Shown piece after piece: positions 4,580-6,319 of a stretch of 6,319 nucleotides of DNA. Positions within the stretch are counted from its first letter, which is position 1. Each line of letters starts with the position of its first letter. This stretch comes from Planctomycetaceae bacterium (GTDB lineage: Bacteria > Planctomycetota > Planctomycetia > Pirellulales > JAEUIK01), in NCBI GenBank assembly GCA_016793185.1, contig JAEUIK010000594.1, positions 1 to 6,319 of the forward strand. The letters are read 5' to 3'. A program made the position numbers and the translations under genes. The notes beneath the pieces are model-generated. The model ran no database searches, was not told the DNA's origin, and saw only the letters and a list, made by a program, of their open reading frames with translations.

Positions 4580-6319
4580 ATGATTTTCCAGCCCGCTTCC
4601 GCGATCGCCGCACTCGCCCAAGAGCTCGCCCACCGCGTCGCGGGCGATGTGTCCTTCGAGCCCTACCAGCGGGCGTTGTACAGCACCGACGCCAGCATGT
4701 ATCGCATCGAGCCGCTCGGCGTCGTGGTCCCGCGGACCGCGGAAGCTGCGGCAATCGCGGTGACTGTAGCGGCTCGGCATGGTGTGCCGATTATTCCGCG
4801 CGGCAGCGGCACCAGCCTCTCCGGCCAGCCGCTCGGCGCGGCGGTGATCCTCGACTGCAGCAAGTACCTGAATCGCATCCACCAGATCGACGTCGAATCC
4901 TCTACCGCTTGGGTGGAAGCTGGCGTGGTGCTCGATCAGCTCAACGCCGCGGCCGGCCAGTTCGGCCTGCAGTTCGGCCCCGACGTCGCCACCAGCAATC
5001 GCGCCAACCTGGGGGGCATGATCGGCAACAATTCGGCCGGCTCGCGCTCGATTCTCCACGGCAAGACCGTCAATCACGTCATCGAGCTCGACGTGATTCT
5101 CGCCGACGGCACGCGGACGACCCTGCGTCCCCTGACCGACGCGCAGGCGGACGAATTGGCGCGGCACGGCGATCCTGTGGGCAAGCTGCACGGCGACGTC
5201 GCGCGGATCGTGGCCCGCGAGCGCGAAGAGATCCGCGCTCGCTTCCCGCCGGTGTTGCGGCGCGTGAGCGGTTACAATCTCGATGAGTTCGTGCCCGAGT
5301 GCGGCGCCCGCCTCCCCGTGCCTCCCAGCGTGCACCGCGTCCGCGCGCTCGATGCACAACGCTTTCCCGCGGGGACGACCAACCTGGCCCGGCTCGTCGT
5401 CGGCGCCGAGGGAACGCTGGCCGTGGTCGTGGGGGCGAAATTGCACCTGGTGCCCGTCCCCCAGCAGCGGGCCCTCCAGGTGCTCGAGTTCTCTTCGCTC
5501 GAGGCGGCGATCGACGCCGTCGGCAAGATCCTGCCCTGCGGGCCGTCGGCCATCGAGCTCTTCGACCGGATGATTCTCGATCTGGCGGCACAGAGCCTCG
5601 AGTATCGGCACTACCTCGATTTCGTCGTCGGCCAGCCCGAATACCTGTTGTTGGCCGAGTTCAGCGGCGAGACGGCCGCTGCCGTTCGCGCCGGGATGGA
5701 CGCTGCCAGCGCGCAGCTGGCGCATCACGCGGGACTCACGCACACGCTTGTCGCCTGGGACCGCGAGCAGTGCGAGCAGATCTGGAAATGTCGCAAGGCG
5801 GCGCTGCCGTTGTTGATGGGCTTGCCCGGCCACCGCAAACCCATCGCCTTCGTGGAAGATACGGCCGTCAATCCGGCGCGCCTGCCGGAGTTCGTCGCGC
5901 GGTTTCGCCAGATCCTGCGCGACGAGGGAACCGACGGAGCCTTCTACGGCCACGCTTCGGTGGGCTGCCTCCACATCCGCCCGCTGATCGATACCAAGGA
6001 TCGCGACGACCTGGCGCGGATGGAAAGAATCCTCACGCGGGTTTCCGACCTGGTGCTCGAGTTCGAGGGCTCGATGAGCGGCGAGCACGGCGATGGCCTC
6101 GCGCGCGGCTACCTCAACGAAAAACTCTTCGGACCTCGGATCTACCAGGCCTTCAAAGAGGTGAAGCACGCGTTCGACCCGGGCAACCTGTTGAACCCGG
6201 GCAAGATCGTCGATTCTCCCGCTCCGACCGAGAATCTCCGTTTGCCCCCCGGGTTTCGCACGCTGCCGATCGTCACCACGTTCGATTTCTCGCGGCAAGG
6301 AGGACTCGGCGGGGCCGCC
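4580..6319 (+). CDS. FAD-linked oxidase, D-lactate/D-2-hydroxyglutarate dehydrogenase type (3' truncated)
   Basis: The reading frame is open from ATG 4580 to the window edge (580 codons, no stop), so the C-terminus is missing. The FAD-binding PCMH/VAO domain (about 45-292) shows PRGSGTSLSGQPLG (73-86), PDVATSNRANLGGMIGNNSAGSRS (134-157, with NLGGMIGNNSAG) and VVGAEGTLAVVV (273-284). The FAD-oxidase C domain (about 295-543) has PIAFVEDTAV (421-430), GHASVGCLH (457-465), GEHGDG (501-506) and FDPGNLLNPGKIVD (532-545). His458, His465 and Glu502 match the metal-binding triad described for D-2-hydroxyglutarate dehydrogenase. The order closely resembles E. coli YdiJ, an FAD plus Fe-S fusion of about 1,000 residues. 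The visible end (TFDFSRQGGLGGAA) resembles the linker before its cysteine-rich ferredoxin and CCG domains. It probably oxidises a D-2-hydroxyacid and passes electrons onward through Fe-S clusters; the substrate cannot be read from sequence. No Shine-Dalgarno is visible; the start is chosen by homology. Confidence 0.92.
   Translation, partial: MIFQPASAIAALAQELAHRVAGDVSFEPYQRALYSTDASMYRIEPLGVVVPRTAEAAAIAVTVAARHGVPIIPRGSGTSLSGQPLGAAVILDCSKYLNRIHQIDVESSTAWVEAGVVLDQLNAAAGQFGLQFGPDVATSNRANLGGMIGNNSAGSRSILHGKTVNHVIELDVILADGTRTTLRPLTDAQADELARHGDPVGKLHGDVARIVAREREEIRARFPPVLRRVSGYNLDEFVPECGARLPVPPSVHRVRALDAQRFPAGTTNLARLVVGAEGTLAVVVGAKLHLVPVPQQRALQVLEFSSLEAAIDAVGKILPCGPSAIELFDRMILDLAAQSLEYRHYLDFVVGQPEYLLLAEFSGETAAAVRAGMDAASAQLAHHAGLTHTLVAWDREQCEQIWKCRKAALPLLMGLPGHRKPIAFVEDTAVNPARLPEFVARFRQILRDEGTDGAFYGHASVGCLHIRPLIDTKDRDDLARMERILTRVSDLVLEFEGSMSGEHGDGLARGYLNEKLFGPRIYQAFKEVKHAFDPGNLLNPGKIVDSPAPTENLRLPPGFRTLPIVTTFDFSRQGGLGGAA

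Noticed and set aside
3832..5286. A 484-codon plus-strand frame
   Set aside because: It runs antisense to the acidic 201-aa gene and then out of frame through the oxidase. Its C-terminal half is an Arg-rich shifted reading of the oxidase. No motif supports it.
4475..6298. A 607-codon open frame on the minus strand opposite the FAD oxidase
   Set aside because: Its translation has no recognisable domain and is rich in Arg, Ala, His and Gly as expected for the antisense of a GC-rich gene. The plus-strand frame has unmistakable FAD-oxidase motifs across the same span.
1..6319. Defence island, CRISPR array, transposon or prophage
   Set aside because: There are no spaced direct repeats, transposase or nuclease motifs, terminal inverted repeats or tRNA-associated sites. 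The genes look like ordinary chromosomal ones.

Overview
This GC-rich window most likely comes from a planctomycete, perhaps of the Pirellulales type. That placement is inferred from gene content: short lineage-restricted unknown proteins, weak or absent Shine-Dalgarno sequences before several genes, and a three-repeat TPR protein of a kind I associate with that phylum. It is not proven by any marker gene. I see no rRNA, tRNA, CRISPR array, transposase or prophage gene, and all recognisable genes are intact apart from the last, which runs off the right edge.

Layout. (1) 1-73 is a leader with a GC-rich hairpin; 74-400 (+) encodes a protein of exactly three TPR motifs. (2) 409-2772 (-) holds three co-directional genes, read right to left: a 71-aa protein of unknown function, a PLP-dependent D-threonine aldolase / D-serine dehydratase-fold enzyme, and a KaiC/RecA-superfamily ATPase. 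The ATPase gene ends 8 bp from the end of the TPR gene. (3) 2773-3363 is about 590 bp without a convincing gene. It is locally AT-rich and contains a 16-bp near-palindrome, a repeated octamer, a candidate minus-strand promoter, a hairpin, and a 23-codon mini-ORF with a perfect AGGAGG just before the next gene. (4) 3364-3783 (+) encodes a YjbQ/UPF0047 protein. (5) 3844-4449 (-) encodes an acidic 201-aa protein of unknown function, convergent with yjbQ, with a possible stem at the junction. (6) From 4580 to the right edge (+) runs the N-terminal 580 codons of a large FAD-linked oxidase of the D-lactate / D-2-hydroxyglutarate dehydrogenase type. Its last visible residues look like the linker into a C-terminal Fe-S domain, as in E. 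coli YdiJ.

How the genes may work together. The only plausible transcription unit is the minus-strand trio, where a D-amino-acid enzyme lies 45 bp upstream of a KaiC-like ATPase. The FAD oxidase and the PLP enzyme both belong to families acting on D-configured substrates, but they are separate units and a pathway link is speculative. I did not find a clear new multi-gene system. The observations most worth checking are the KaiC-like ATPase with an altered catalytic-Glu strand, the His-X-Cys metal motif of the PLP enzyme, the two unknown proteins, and the palindrome-containing intergenic region.
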